Below are positions 39,597 through 48,556 of a stretch of DNA of 64,000 nt, one piece after another; within the stretch, counting starts at the first letter, position 1; each line of letters opens with the position of its first letter. The translations under genes and the position numbers were made by a program. The stretch lies in assembly GCA_027365175.1 (NCBI GenBank), contig DAHXNY010000003.1, positions 1-64,000 of the forward strand, read 5' to 3'. The DNA is from Microcaldota archaeon (lineage in GTDB: Archaea > Micrarchaeota > Micrarchaeia > Micrarchaeales > CABMGC01). The notes under the pieces are model-generated. The model made no database searches. It was given only the letters and a program-made list of their open reading frames with translations, and was not told where the DNA came from.

Positions 39597-40739
39597 TTAC
39601 TCTTCGTTTATTATCTCATATATCTTATTGGCGAAGAAGCCCATGTTGCGCTCCTTCTTCTCTGGCACAAGTATGCCCTGCTTGACAAGCCTGTCCACTG
39701 CGCGTTTTGCAGTAGGGTATGTCGCGTTGATCGCATTCCTTGCATCTGCTATGGTTATGAATGGGTTCTTGAAGAGCTCATTCAGCACTATTCTTGATGA
39801 CTCTGAGGATTTTGAAGGGCCGAGCTTTTTCATGCACGCTTCCCTGTACTCGGAGAGCTTTGAAGCGGTGCGCACGGCCTTCTTGGCCTGGAAGTGCATA
39901 GCCTTAAGGAAGAACTTTATCCATGCCAGATAGTCGCCTGTCTTGCTTACGTGCAGTATCGTGTCGTAGTAGGATGCCCTGTCCCTCTCGAAGTACTCGC
40001 TCATGCATAGGCTGGGAAGCGAGAGGAGCCTGCTCTTCTGCAGATACACGGATATGAGCGCTCTTCCGGTCCTTCCGTTTGCATGCTCGAAGGGCCTTAT
40101 GGCCTCGAACTGGTAGTGCATAATTGCTATCTGGACTATCGGATGCACCGACTCATACTCCTGCATATAGTAAAGCGCGTTCTCCAGCAATGGCACTATT
40201 CTCTCCGGAGGCGGGGGCACGTATCTTGCTATAGCGGCCGGGGTATCTGGAGAACCAAGCCAGTTCTGCCTATTCCTTATTATCATATCCTTTTCATTTG
40301 TGCTGCCCGTAAGTGCCTTGTGGGCTCCGATTACCGTATTCATGCTTATGTCCCCGCGGCTTATCGCCGGTATGCAGCTCCTCAGAGCCTCTATATGGCC
40401 AATGGCCTCTTTTGCAGCCTTGGGATCCTTTATCGAGCGTTTTCCCCGCTCATACCTGAAGATATTGTCCAGGGTCTCCCGGTTTCCATGCAGCCTTGCA
40501 TTCTCCAGCGCCTCCTTTCTTGTCTGCAGTTCTGCAAATTCCGGGAATTCAGAGGATATTGCCTCGAGCTTCCCCAACTCGAAGCTTGTCTTTGCCAGAA
40601 GAGTTGTCGCCTCATCGTCAAATTTGATCTGCACAGGGAGCAGCCTCGGTACAAAGGCGTAGTAGTTGTTGTGTGCATTCTGTACGAATATGAGCTCTCC
40701 TGCCATACCATTGAAATCGCTGGGATTCACCACAGGCAC
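39597..40739 (-). CDS. Fic domain protein lacking the catalytic His
   Basis: Protein of 380 aa with N-terminal helical part, Fic core and C-terminal winged helix. The canonical active loop HPFxxGNGRxxR reads here RPFEHANGRTGR (residues 215-226): Arg replaces catalytic His, and His-Ala replaces Asp-Gly. The usual self-inhibiting helix SSxIEG reads NARLHG, with His84 in place of the inhibitory Glu. Both changes in one protein suggest loss of AMP transfer, or another chemistry. The C-terminal domain (TIADARNAINATYPTAKRAVDRLV) is a DNA-binding wing. Confidence 0.88.
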   Translation of the reverse strand: MPVVNPSDFNGMAGELIFVQNAHNNYYAFVPRLLPVQIKFDDEATTLLAKTSFELGKLEAISSEFPEFAELQTRKEALENARLHGNRETLDNIFRYERGKRSIKDPKAAKEAIGHIEALRSCIPAISRGDISMNTVIGAHKALTGSTNEKDMIIRNRQNWLGSPDTPAAIARYVPPPPERIVPLLENALYYMQEYESVHPIVQIAIMHYQFEAIRPFEHANGRTGRALISVYLQKSRLLSLPSLCMSEYFERDRASYYDTILHVSKTGDYLAWIKFFLKAMHFQAKKAVRTASKLSEYREACMKKLGPSKSSESSRIVLNELFKNPFITIADARNAINATYPTAKRAVDRLVKQGILVPEKKERNMGFFANKIYEIINEE

Positions 40740-41164
40740 CGATTATTATATTAAAAGAATATATTTAAACCTTTACTAAATCAATATTTATCACAATATT
40801 AATCTGCAATAACGTATTGGAACTAAATATAAACACAATAAACATACTATAACTGACTACATACGATTATTATAGATAAATTAAGTTTTTATTAAATTAA
40901 TCTCATTTATAATTAATATAATGTAATTTTATTTGTTTTTACCCGCTTTTGTAGATTTTTTACTTAATATATTATAAATATATTGAAGATAATCGCATAT
41001 ATCACATTATTTCGATCTGAAGAAGCAGTGTTTCAATTGTTCGAATATAATTAAAGAAATATTGTTTATAATTAATATAAATTAATAATCAACATTTGAT
41101 TGATATTTTGATAGTTTATGTTAAATTATATGTGTATTAATTTAATATTACTCTGATACGCAGC
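40740..41164. other. AT-rich intergenic region, no gene
   Basis: About 425 bp, mostly A and T, with no open frame of interest. TTTATAATTAATATA occurs twice exactly (40906-40920 and 41065-41079). The Fic promoter lies at its left end (TTTAAA near 40762-40769). A TATA-like TTTAATATTA at 41141-41150 precedes the structured RNA candidate. Nothing else supported. Confidence 0.6.
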
Positions 41165-41308
41165 TCGCACCTGGCTGTGTGGGACATGAGGTCTCTGGTG
41201 CGAATTAGGTGACATCCTCCCACCCCTGAAGGGAGCCATCTAAAGAGGGTGTGGGATTTCCCGCTCACGTTGTTAATAGCAAATATATTAATTATATTGC
41301 TGATTTTT
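41165..41308 (+). ncRNA. Candidate structured RNA in AT-rich island (possible IS200/IS605 right-end or omega-RNA-like)
   Basis: GC-rich block in AT-rich flanks. Stem 1 TCGCACC (41165-41171) with GGTGCGA (41197-41203) encloses GGGAC-ATGAG-GTCTC (41181-41195). Stem 2 TCCCACCCC (41218-41226) pairs with GGGTGTGGGA (41247-41256) with one bulged T, then TTTCCCGCTCAC. A third hairpin, AGCAA-TATA with TATA-TTGCT (41278-41301, one bulge), precedes TTTTT like a terminator. A TATA box at 41141-41150 predicts a start near the first stem. The ATCCTCCC...TTTCCCGCTC layout resembles right ends of IS200/IS605 elements; no TnpA or TnpB is here. Confidence 0.55.
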
Positions 41309-41474
41309 GTAGATATATAGCACTTTTTGATTTATTATATTAAATAATTAATCATTATATTTAATACAAACAATGAATCTAATTGAATTGCAGAGAACAT
41401 AGAAGCAGGAGACATAAACGTAAAGATATAGCATTGGGATTGGCAGTTTAGGATGGCTTATGAAGCGCGCCTGA

Positions 41475-43862
41475 TCAGACAATCCCTGTGTTTATGCTTA
41501 TGTTCATCTCAGTAGTGGCTCCTGAAGAGACGTTTACTGATTTTGGAATGTTGCGCAGACAGCTTATGTAGTGGCAATTGAGCATGCTTACCGAGTAAGA
41601 ACCCGCAGCCACCTGCTGTGAGTATGTACCATTTGCGCCAAGGGGGATTGTGTAATTGTAGGCGTTGTTAGTTGATATGAGTTCCAGTTTGAGATTTGAA
41701 TAGAGTGTATTAAGGTCTATACTGCCTGCACAGGTATTGCTGATAGATTCTACAGGGCATAATGGGCCTATCACCACCCTGCCCTGAATTATCCCGAAGC
41801 CGGTCTGATTCTGCGGAATTGTAGTCACAGTAGTCGTAGTAGATGTCAACGTATCGTTTATGCTGCTGTTAGACTGTTCGGTTGTATTCCGGGATACCGA
41901 GTATGTGGTCTTTATTGACAGCTGCCCGTAATACTGATAGCCAGGGGCCTTTATAGTGAGGACCGCAGCTCTTATCTTCTGGCCTGCCGTGCATACGAAG
42001 CAGTGTATGCTTCCTGAAGAGCAGACAGGGCACCTCCCAGGAATATACTCCATCACATATGCCGTCCCTAGGAGAGTAAATCCGGGAGTAAGTATGCTTA
42101 TGTTCTTAAGCTGATAAGCAGAATAGTAATCGTTATACGAACCTGAGAGCAACGGCAGGGTGTAGTTAGCAGTTCCGTTTATCGTTGATGTAAAGCCCTG
42201 CAAAGAGATATTGTATGAGGAATTGCCTGCTAGCACCTGCTCGTTCACCATGCTCACTCCGACAAGCTTTGAGGTATAGTTGCTTATGCTGCCTTCATCA
42301 GAAGCAGTGTAATTCGCATTTGCAATTCCTGAATGCTGCTGTCCGGCACCGTTCACCTTTATGCTGTAATTCTGGCTAGGTATGAGAAGTATCCTTGTTA
42401 CCCCTCTGAAGAATGGCAGTGAATCTGCCGCATATGGCAGTGGGCCTATCCCAAGAGTGCCGTTGAAGCGGAGGTCTGCTGAAGCGCCGGGCTTGACAGA
42501 CAGGCCTGTGAAGCTTCTGCACCCTATGAATGCACCAATCTCATCGCCGTGGGACTCTTCGCAGTTTGGCACATAATTGAATATCGGGAGTGAGAGTGTC
42601 CCGTTGTCAAGCACGATGAAATTAAGGTAATTGTTGAACTTGTTGACAAATGCTCCGGCAGCATTTGCTTCAAGCTCGCTCTGGTTCCTGGATTCTGCGT
42701 TTGCAGATATTGATATCGCACTCTTGCCTATGCACATTATCCCGACGCATGTTTTTGCTGTTGTTCCTGCATTAGAATTATCAGATATGGCTGATGTATA
42801 GCCCTGATAGCCAAGCCTTATCTCTTCCATTAAGCCATTAAGCTGCATATTTGTCAGATTGACAGTAGTGTTGCCGGTGTTCTTTACCTCTATAGACATC
42901 ATGGTCAAATTGCCTGAAGAGGCCAGAGTGGCATTAGTTATTATTATGCTGCTGTTTGATCTTATCCTGCGGACTGTGTCAGGGCTTATCCTTTCTACGT
43001 AGCCTATGCTCCTGGTGCTTGCCGCTTCTGATCTGCCTATGAATATGGCCTTGACATTGGGAACCATCACGAATATACTCTCATTGTTCTGCGAATATAT
43101 ACTGACTATTGTAGGGTTCATGTTTATCAGGGCACCTCCTATAGAGGAGTTGGAGCTTGAGTTTAGCTGCGCTTCCACGTAGCCCTGAGGCACAGTCACG
43201 TTGTATGTGGTGTTATCTATAGTTATGTTTGCAGCTGTTATGTTGAGCCTTAGGGCCTTTATCATACTGTAGTTCTTCACATTCAGGACGGCTATTGTCT
43301 TTGTAACATTGGTCAGGTTGAGAAGGTCGGCAGTGCCACTGGCGTTGAAGTACTCGAATGCAGAGGAATTTGCATAGAATAGGCCTAATGAAGAGTATCT
43401 TATCGTCAGTGATGAGGTTCCTGGAGGCACAAGAGGAGGATCCGTAAGCTGCACTACGAAGTTGCCCTGCAGGGAGGAGTTTGAATACTGCGAATTGAAT
43501 GAAGGAGGAGTTGTAGAGTAGTTTCCTGGATAGACTGGCGCCCTGCCATTGAATAGAAATATGCCAATAGCTGCTATCGCTATTATTACAAGTATGCCTA
43601 CTGCGAAAGCCCTTACCTTTGCAACATTGTAACCGTTGTCCTCAAGGCGCTTTTCGAATCCATTGTTGTATTCGTAGTACTTCCACTTCCTGCTATAAGG
43701 ATTCTCTATCTCCTTTATGGCGCCTATCTTCAGGAGCTCTTTTATGTGCTGGTTTGTAGTAGACTGGCCCAGACCCAGCTTTTCGGATATCTGAGTCATT
43801 GTCATAGGCTTCTCTTTTACCAGTCCTATTATCTTCTTCTTGCTTTCAAAGAGCTTGCTCAT
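41475..43862 (-). CDS. Membrane-anchored HTH protein with large Asn-rich ectodomain (DUF4382-like)
   Basis: Protein of 795 aa from MSKLFESKKK (ATG 43862; an upstream ATG adds seven residues). Residues 1-60 are an ArsR/MarR-like winged helix (TQISEKLGLGQSTTNQHIKEL). One membrane helix follows near residues 85-105 (AFAVGILVIIAIAAIGIFLF). The remaining 690 residues are extracellular, full of NxS/T sequons, with a DUF4382-like start (FVVQLTDPPLVPPGTSS) and a CPVC/CFVC pair near residue 610. Layout suggests a one-component sensor that links surface signals to DNA. Confidence 0.8.
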   Translation of the reverse strand: MSKLFESKKKIIGLVKEKPMTMTQISEKLGLGQSTTNQHIKELLKIGAIKEIENPYSRKWKYYEYNNGFEKRLEDNGYNVAKVRAFAVGILVIIAIAAIGIFLFNGRAPVYPGNYSTTPPSFNSQYSNSSLQGNFVVQLTDPPLVPPGTSSLTIRYSSLGLFYANSSAFEYFNASGTADLLNLTNVTKTIAVLNVKNYSMIKALRLNITAANITIDNTTYNVTVPQGYVEAQLNSSSNSSIGGALINMNPTIVSIYSQNNESIFVMVPNVKAIFIGRSEAASTRSIGYVERISPDTVRRIRSNSSIIITNATLASSGNLTMMSIEVKNTGNTTVNLTNMQLNGLMEEIRLGYQGYTSAISDNSNAGTTAKTCVGIMCIGKSAISISANAESRNQSELEANAAGAFVNKFNNYLNFIVLDNGTLSLPIFNYVPNCEESHGDEIGAFIGCRSFTGLSVKPGASADLRFNGTLGIGPLPYAADSLPFFRGVTRILLIPSQNYSIKVNGAGQQHSGIANANYTASDEGSISNYTSKLVGVSMVNEQVLAGNSSYNISLQGFTSTINGTANYTLPLLSGSYNDYYSAYQLKNISILTPGFTLLGTAYVMEYIPGRCPVCSSGSIHCFVCTAGQKIRAAVLTIKAPGYQYYGQLSIKTTYSVSRNTTEQSNSSINDTLTSTTTTVTTIPQNQTGFGIIQGRVVIGPLCPVESISNTCAGSIDLNTLYSNLKLELISTNNAYNYTIPLGANGTYSQQVAAGSYSVSMLNCHYISCLRNIPKSVNVSSGATTEMNISINTGIV

Positions 43863-43988
43863 ACCATAACACAGTAATAACATATGCAGTAAGAATTAAT
43901 AAACCTGAAGAATTGCATCGGTTTTGTTGCGGTTTTACCTCAGCATAGGTAAAAACCGTAGCTTTGCAAATGGTATGTAATCCGTTAG

Positions 43989-44741
43989 CTACCTGTTTTC
44001 CGAGTGCTTGTCCGTAACCTCCTTGTATGAATCATGCGTGCCTATGTCATACCAGAAATCATCATACACCACGGCGTGCACCTCGTTCTTGTTCTTTACG
44101 AGCCACTGCATGAAGTATCCTGGAGAGTCAGGGTTGTTCTTGTTTGCTATATACTCGTCGAACTTCTCCAGGTGCTCCTTAGGTATAGCATATATGCACG
44201 TGCTTATCAGTGTAGATTTAGGATTCTGCGGTTTCTCCTCGAATTCTTTTATCATGCTCCCTTCAAGGCTTACGACTCCGAAGCGTTTTGCCTCATCAAG
44301 GCTCTTTATATTGTGCAGCGCTGTTACTATCTTCCTGCCGCTCTTGGACTTTGCCAGGAGTTTTGAAAGGTCAAAATTGTGGAAGTTGTCCCCTGCCACT
44401 ATCAGCAGGTCGTCTTTCAGCCCGAGCGTCTTTATAGTGTAATCTATGCCCTTTACTGCCCCGAACTTCTCGCCCTCATGCATCGTAGGTTCAACAACGA
44501 GATCTATATGCACATTCTTTACCGCCTTCCTGTGGTCTATCCAGTACCTGAACTGCTTCTCGAACTTCTTGTTTGTAGAGACTATTATCCTGTCGAAATT
44601 GCCAGGGATGAGGCCGTCAAGTATGTAATCTATCATCAGTTTGTCTCCTATAGGGAGCAGAGGCTTTGGTATGTATGTAGTTATTGGTTCAAGCCTTTTT
44701 GCATAGCCTCCGCAGAGTATCAACGCATCTATGATAAACAC
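43989..44741 (-). CDS. Sugar-phosphate nucleotidyltransferase (RmlA/GlmU-N-like)
   Basis: Protein of 250 aa. ALILCGGYAKRLEPITTYIP followed by KPLLPIGDKLMIDY is the NTP-binding start of NDP-sugar pyrophosphorylases, VAGDNFHNFDL is the metal-binding Asp block, and EKPQNPKSTLISTCIY the product-release segment. The lack of a C-terminal beta-helix fits dTDP/UDP/GDP-sugar synthesis. Makes activated sugars probably used for surface glycans, such as the sequon-rich proteins nearby. Confidence 0.88.
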   Translation of the reverse strand: MFIIDALILCGGYAKRLEPITTYIPKPLLPIGDKLMIDYILDGLIPGNFDRIIVSTNKKFEKQFRYWIDHRKAVKNVHIDLVVEPTMHEGEKFGAVKGIDYTIKTLGLKDDLLIVAGDNFHNFDLSKLLAKSKSGRKIVTALHNIKSLDEAKRFGVVSLEGSMIKEFEEKPQNPKSTLISTCIYAIPKEHLEKFDEYIANKNNPDSPGYFMQWLVKNKNEVHAVVYDDFWYDIGTHDSYKEVTDKHSENR

Positions 44742-44922
44742 CGATAAATTGTTATGTTTCTTAATGACTTAGAGAAGCCTTAAGTGAATCTAAAATACTA
44801 TGGCTTCATATTTAAACCTTGCTGAATCATTGTAAATCCTTTAATTGCAGCTGATACCGGCCATGCTGACAGAGAGTAAGACTTTGCCGAGTCCGTGCAA
44901 TAATAAGAATTAACGTCGTTTA

Positions 44923-45555
44923 TCACTGGCGTTCAGCATGCTCAAGCAGCGCCCTGTATGCAGGGAATTCTTTGGCCGCCTGGGTTTGGTTCTTCCAGAT
45001 TTGCGAGTCGTACTCCTGCCTTGCAGCCATTACTATCTCTTTTGGTATGGGAATTGCCGCTGCGGCTGAGCCGACAGACTGGTTCTGATATACGCTTGCA
45101 ACCCTGGCATCGTCTGCAGGCCTATCTCCAGAGCTTACGATCAGGCGGCAGTCGTAAAATACTACGCTGCCGACTAACAGGCGCACAGGAGCTTCACCTT
45201 TAGCAATATTTGCGGCTGCATTTGGAGAAACAAAGAGACGGTCATGCCAGTCTGCATGCGATCTGTTTTGTAATTTTGTAAATGTTCCATCTGCATTATT
45301 TGCGAAATATCCGGAAATCGGCGGCACCCCTTCGAATGTGCGTCCTTTGTAAGCCTGCCCTTCTGGAACTCTGGGCGCAAGTTCCTTGTTTTGTACGCTT
45401 ATCCAGTAATAATCAGGCGGAAGCGCCGCGACATGTGATAATGATGCATATGCCCTGTCCTGTCCCAATTTGACACCGGCCTTGGCAACATTACCCTTTC
45501 CTACCTCAACTTCGACTGTATTGGTGTGTTCCTTCGCGTTGGTTCTAAATGCCAT
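44923..45555 (-). CDS. Uncharacterised protein, about 210 aa
   Basis: No family recognised. Start taken at MAFRTNAKEHTN; an ATG 14 codons upstream is possible. The product is soluble, Ala/Val-rich and ends with a helical stretch IWKNQTQAAKEFPAYRALLE. No metal or nucleotide motif seen. It lies alone between a nucleotidyltransferase and a divergent gene. Confidence 0.55.
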   Translation of the reverse strand: MAFRTNAKEHTNTVEVEVGKGNVAKAGVKLGQDRAYASLSHVAALPPDYYWISVQNKELAPRVPEGQAYKGRTFEGVPPISGYFANNADGTFTKLQNRSHADWHDRLFVSPNAAANIAKGEAPVRLLVGSVVFYDCRLIVSSGDRPADDARVASVYQNQSVGSAAAAIPIPKEIVMAARQEYDSQIWKNQTQAAKEFPAYRALLEHAERQ

Positions 45556-45806
45556 AAAATACACAAGAGGATTGTGTTTGGACTCATATATAAGCATTTA
45601 GCAGGTCTTTTTATGCTGTTTCCTTTTAATAGTCCAAAACATTTCATTTGTGTTGTATTGTCTATACCAATAAACAACATTCGACTAAGAAAATAGATAG
45701 ATTTAAAAATGAAAAAATAATTACATTATAGTGTGATAAAACGGCAAAGGTTACTGTAAAGAGAGTAGAGACGCTTGATGGCATAGGAAAGGAGCTTAAA
45801 AAGGCG

Positions 45807-46724
45807 ATGGCAGAGTCCCTTGGGAGAGAGGCTCCTTTGATAATATACCACCCTTCGAGGCTCTCTAATGCTGAAGAGTTTAGGGCATTGTTCACCGTAT
45901 CTAGCGGGCAGGCCGTAGAGCATGACATAAGGACCGGCAAGGACGGTTACTCGGTTCAGCAGGGCATGTTTACGGATAGGCTGCATGCCTGGAATATCCT
46001 GCCGGTAAGCAGCCTTGGAGGATTAGAGAGTGTGCTAGGAACCACAAGAGCAGTAGAAATAGTCGGGATTGCAAAGAGGAGAGACAGGAGCGGAAAGCCG
46101 TTTACAATGGATACCGTAAAGGATAATCTCTTCGTAAAGGATTTGACAGTTGAGGAGCTGCAGGTATTGGGAAGGGCAGGAGGAGAGGAGATACTTGCAC
46201 TGGGAGAGTTTCTCGACCTTTACAAGCATGCATCTAATAGCAAGGTCAAACCTGGAAGACTTTGCATAGACATAAAGGATGGCGACAGGGATTTGCACGG
46301 AAGCCTGAAACTTGCCGTGAATGCAACAAAAGCAGTATTTGAAGAGCTAAAGGCAAGAAGACTTGAGAGATCCGCATATATGATAATGCAGTACAGCATA
46401 GATGCGTTCAAAGCTTCGAAGAAGATAGTTGAAGATAATGCGATATCCGCATGCGTGCTGCCAAGCAGCATGATAAGCAGAGGCGGAGAGCAGAAGTTTA
46501 GAGATTATGCAAATAAGGCCATTGATGCGGCAGGAGCAGATTGGGTCGTATGCAGGATAGGTGATCTGCACTTGATAAAAGACCTCTTGAGATCTGAAGA
46601 TAATATAGGACATGAACCTAATATTATGGTTTATGCACCTCCGAAGGAGAGTTCTGATATAAAACTACTTATACGGACTCTCAAGGATTATCCGAGCATA
46701 AAAGCCATACAGATAGACGCATGA
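45807..46724 (+). CDS. Divergent glycerophosphodiester phosphodiesterase-like protein
   Basis: Protein of at least 305 aa. EHDIRTGKDG near residue 38 and LCIDIKDGD near residue 150 resemble the GDPD pair (E-D--TKDG and IDIK) and IKAIQIDA closes a TIM-barrel-like end, but the initial HRG motif is missing, so activity is uncertain. The frame is open and coding-like upstream: from an ACG at 45741 it reads TAKVTVKRVETLDGIGKELK. TATA at 45700-45709 predicts a start near 45731, ten bases before that ACG, so translation may begin there. Confidence 0.55.
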   Translation: MAESLGREAPLIIYHPSRLSNAEEFRALFTVSSGQAVEHDIRTGKDGYSVQQGMFTDRLHAWNILPVSSLGGLESVLGTTRAVEIVGIAKRRDRSGKPFTMDTVKDNLFVKDLTVEELQVLGRAGGEEILALGEFLDLYKHASNSKVKPGRLCIDIKDGDRDLHGSLKLAVNATKAVFEELKARRLERSAYMIMQYSIDAFKASKKIVEDNAISACVLPSSMISRGGEQKFRDYANKAIDAAGADWVVCRIGDLHLIKDLLRSEDNIGHEPNIMVYAPPKESSDIKLLIRTLKDYPSIKAIQIDA

Positions 46725-46779
46725 GATGGTGAGTATAGGATAGTTTAAATATCCTGCAGCGCATATATATTGGGGTTTG

Positions 46780-47364
46780 ATGGGGACAGTTACAGTAACG
46801 CCTGACAGTAGTAAAAGCAGGTATTCGATATGGCTAATGCCTGCTGAAGAGAGCGTATTTGATGAATTGCAGCATACCATAAATGAAATAAGCAATAGGT
46901 ATTCCACTCCTTCTTTTGAACCGCATATTACCTTAATGGCAGGGATTTCAGGGATTGAGGATAGCGTCATTGAAAATGCGCATTATCTTGCAAGCAGAAT
47001 TGACAGATGCACGGTTGCACTGGGGAGCATAGGCAGATCGAGGGAGTACTTCAGGTCACTGTTCATAAGAGTACAGAAGAGTATGGAGATGGAGAGGGCT
47101 GCAGATCTTGCTAAAGAAGTATTTGAAAGGTATTACACACGAGAGTATACGCCTCATCTTAGTTTCATGTATGCAGACATGCAGGATGGTCAGAAGGATA
47201 AGATAATAGAAGAGTATGGGCTTGTTCCACTGGTCAGAAGGCTGCGTGCATTCACGATAGGAAAATTGGGCCTTTATTACACATACGGCAGGGCTGATGG
47301 GTGGCAGAAAGTAAGGGAGTTCAGGCTTATGAATCCCGTTAAAGAAGCACGTTCAGTTCTCTGA
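46780..47364 (+). CDS. 2H phosphoesterase (2'-5' RNA ligase/cyclic phosphodiesterase-like)
   Basis: Protein of 194 aa. Two HxT/S-type motifs, EPHITLMAG near residue 49 and TPHLSFMYAD near residue 128, give the paired catalytic His of the 2H superfamily. Length and spacing suit a cyclic nucleotide or 2'-5' RNA phosphodiesterase. TATA at 46741-46751 places the transcript start about seven bases before ATG 46780. Confidence 0.82.
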   Translation: MGTVTVTPDSSKSRYSIWLMPAEESVFDELQHTINEISNRYSTPSFEPHITLMAGISGIEDSVIENAHYLASRIDRCTVALGSIGRSREYFRSLFIRVQKSMEMERAADLAKEVFERYYTREYTPHLSFMYADMQDGQKDKIIEEYGLVPLVRRLRAFTIGKLGLYYTYGRADGWQKVREFRLMNPVKEARSVL

Positions 47365-47464
47365 TTGTTCCGATTCTGGTTTTTAGCATTAGCCTTTCCC
47401 TGAGCATAATTACTTCACGCTATTCCTCAAAAACAATATAAAACTCTGGTACTAATTCTTACTG

Positions 47465-48556
47465 GTGCTTGTGTTGAAAAGGGAGGTATTCAGTGGAAGC
47501 GTAACATACATGCAGGTAATGGATGAAAACGGTGTTATTGACAAGGAGCTTATGCCCAATTATGTCGATGACAATAAGATACTGGAGATGCTCAGGTACA
47601 TGGTTCTTGCACGCGAGATAGACGCAAAGGCGCTATCTTTGCAGAGGCAGGGACGTGCAGTAACATATGCACCACTTCTTGGAGAAGAAGCGACGCAGGT
47701 AGGAGCGGCAATGGCACTTAGGAAGGATGATTATTTTGTACCTAACTTCAGGCAGCACGCAGTATATCTTGTTCGGGGACTGCCGCTAGAGCTCTTCTTC
47801 ATGTACTGGAGAGGTTATGAAGAGGCGCAGAAGATACCTGAAAATGTGAAGGGGCTTCCGATAATTATCCCGGTATCTACGCAGATGTCGCATGCAGTAG
47901 GTGTAGCATACGCACAGAAGTATAAGAAGACAGGAGCTGCGGTGATAGCTTTTGTCGGAGATGGAGGAACGTCGGAAGGGGATTTCTATGAGGCGATCAA
48001 CTTTGCAGGGGCATGGAACATCCCGCTTATTACAATAATAGAGAATAATGCATGGGCGATATCCGAGCCTACAAAGAAGCAGACAGCTGCGGCCACTCTT
48101 GCGCAGAAGGGCATAGCTGCCGGAATTCAGAGGATAATACAGGTGGATGGAAACGATGTCGTTGCGGTTTACAAGGCTGTCAGGGAAGCGATAGAGGCAT
48201 CTGCCGATGGCCCTGCGGTGATAGAGGCCCTGACTTACAGGATGGGCATGCATACGACTGCAGATGACCCTACAAAATACAGGACTGACGATGAACTTGA
48301 AAAATGGAAGGCGAGGGACCCCATACTGAGGGTGAAGAGGTACCTGGCTGCAAAGAATCTTTGGAGCGATGAGATTGAGGCGAAGTTCATTGAGGAGAAT
48401 ATGACTAAGATAGATGACGCTATTGAAAAGGCAGAGAGCTTTGTTCCTGATCCGAAGAGCATGTTCGAAAGCGTATACAGTTTCATGCCGGACGTACTTC
48501 AGGAGGAGATGGACGAAGCCGTTAAGGAGAACTTCTGGCAGGGTGATTCAGAATGA
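47465..48556 (+). CDS. pdhA: Pyruvate dehydrogenase E1 component, alpha subunit
   Basis: TPP-dependent decarboxylase subunit of 363 aa. The TPP motif GDGGTSEGDFYEAINFAG...NN is near residues 155-187, and RHAVYL-type residues lie in FRQHAVYLVRGLP. A TATA box around 47434-47443 predicts a transcript start at GTG 47465, so a leaderless start is likely; an ATG at 47510 is the alternative. It heads a five-gene operon with E1beta, E2, E3 and NAD kinase. Substrate could be pyruvate or a branched 2-oxoacid. Confidence 0.93.
   Translation: MLVLKREVFSGSVTYMQVMDENGVIDKELMPNYVDDNKILEMLRYMVLAREIDAKALSLQRQGRAVTYAPLLGEEATQVGAAMALRKDDYFVPNFRQHAVYLVRGLPLELFFMYWRGYEEAQKIPENVKGLPIIIPVSTQMSHAVGVAYAQKYKKTGAAVIAFVGDGGTSEGDFYEAINFAGAWNIPLITIIENNAWAISEPTKKQTAAATLAQKGIAAGIQRIIQVDGNDVVAVYKAVREAIEASADGPAVIEALTYRMGMHTTADDPTKYRTDDELEKWKARDPILRVKRYLAAKNLWSDEIEAKFIEENMTKIDDAIEKAESFVPDPKSMFESVYSFMPDVLQEEMDEAVKENFWQGDSE

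Noticed and set aside
39597-40739. Fic-based toxin-antitoxin system
   Set aside because: Catalytic His is replaced and no separate antitoxin frame is present; the protein has its own C-terminal DNA-binding domain.
40740-41164. Replication origin
   Set aside because: AT-rich, but no orc1/cdc6 gene is in the window and no repeated origin-recognition boxes could be found by eye. Only the 15-bp repeat is seen.
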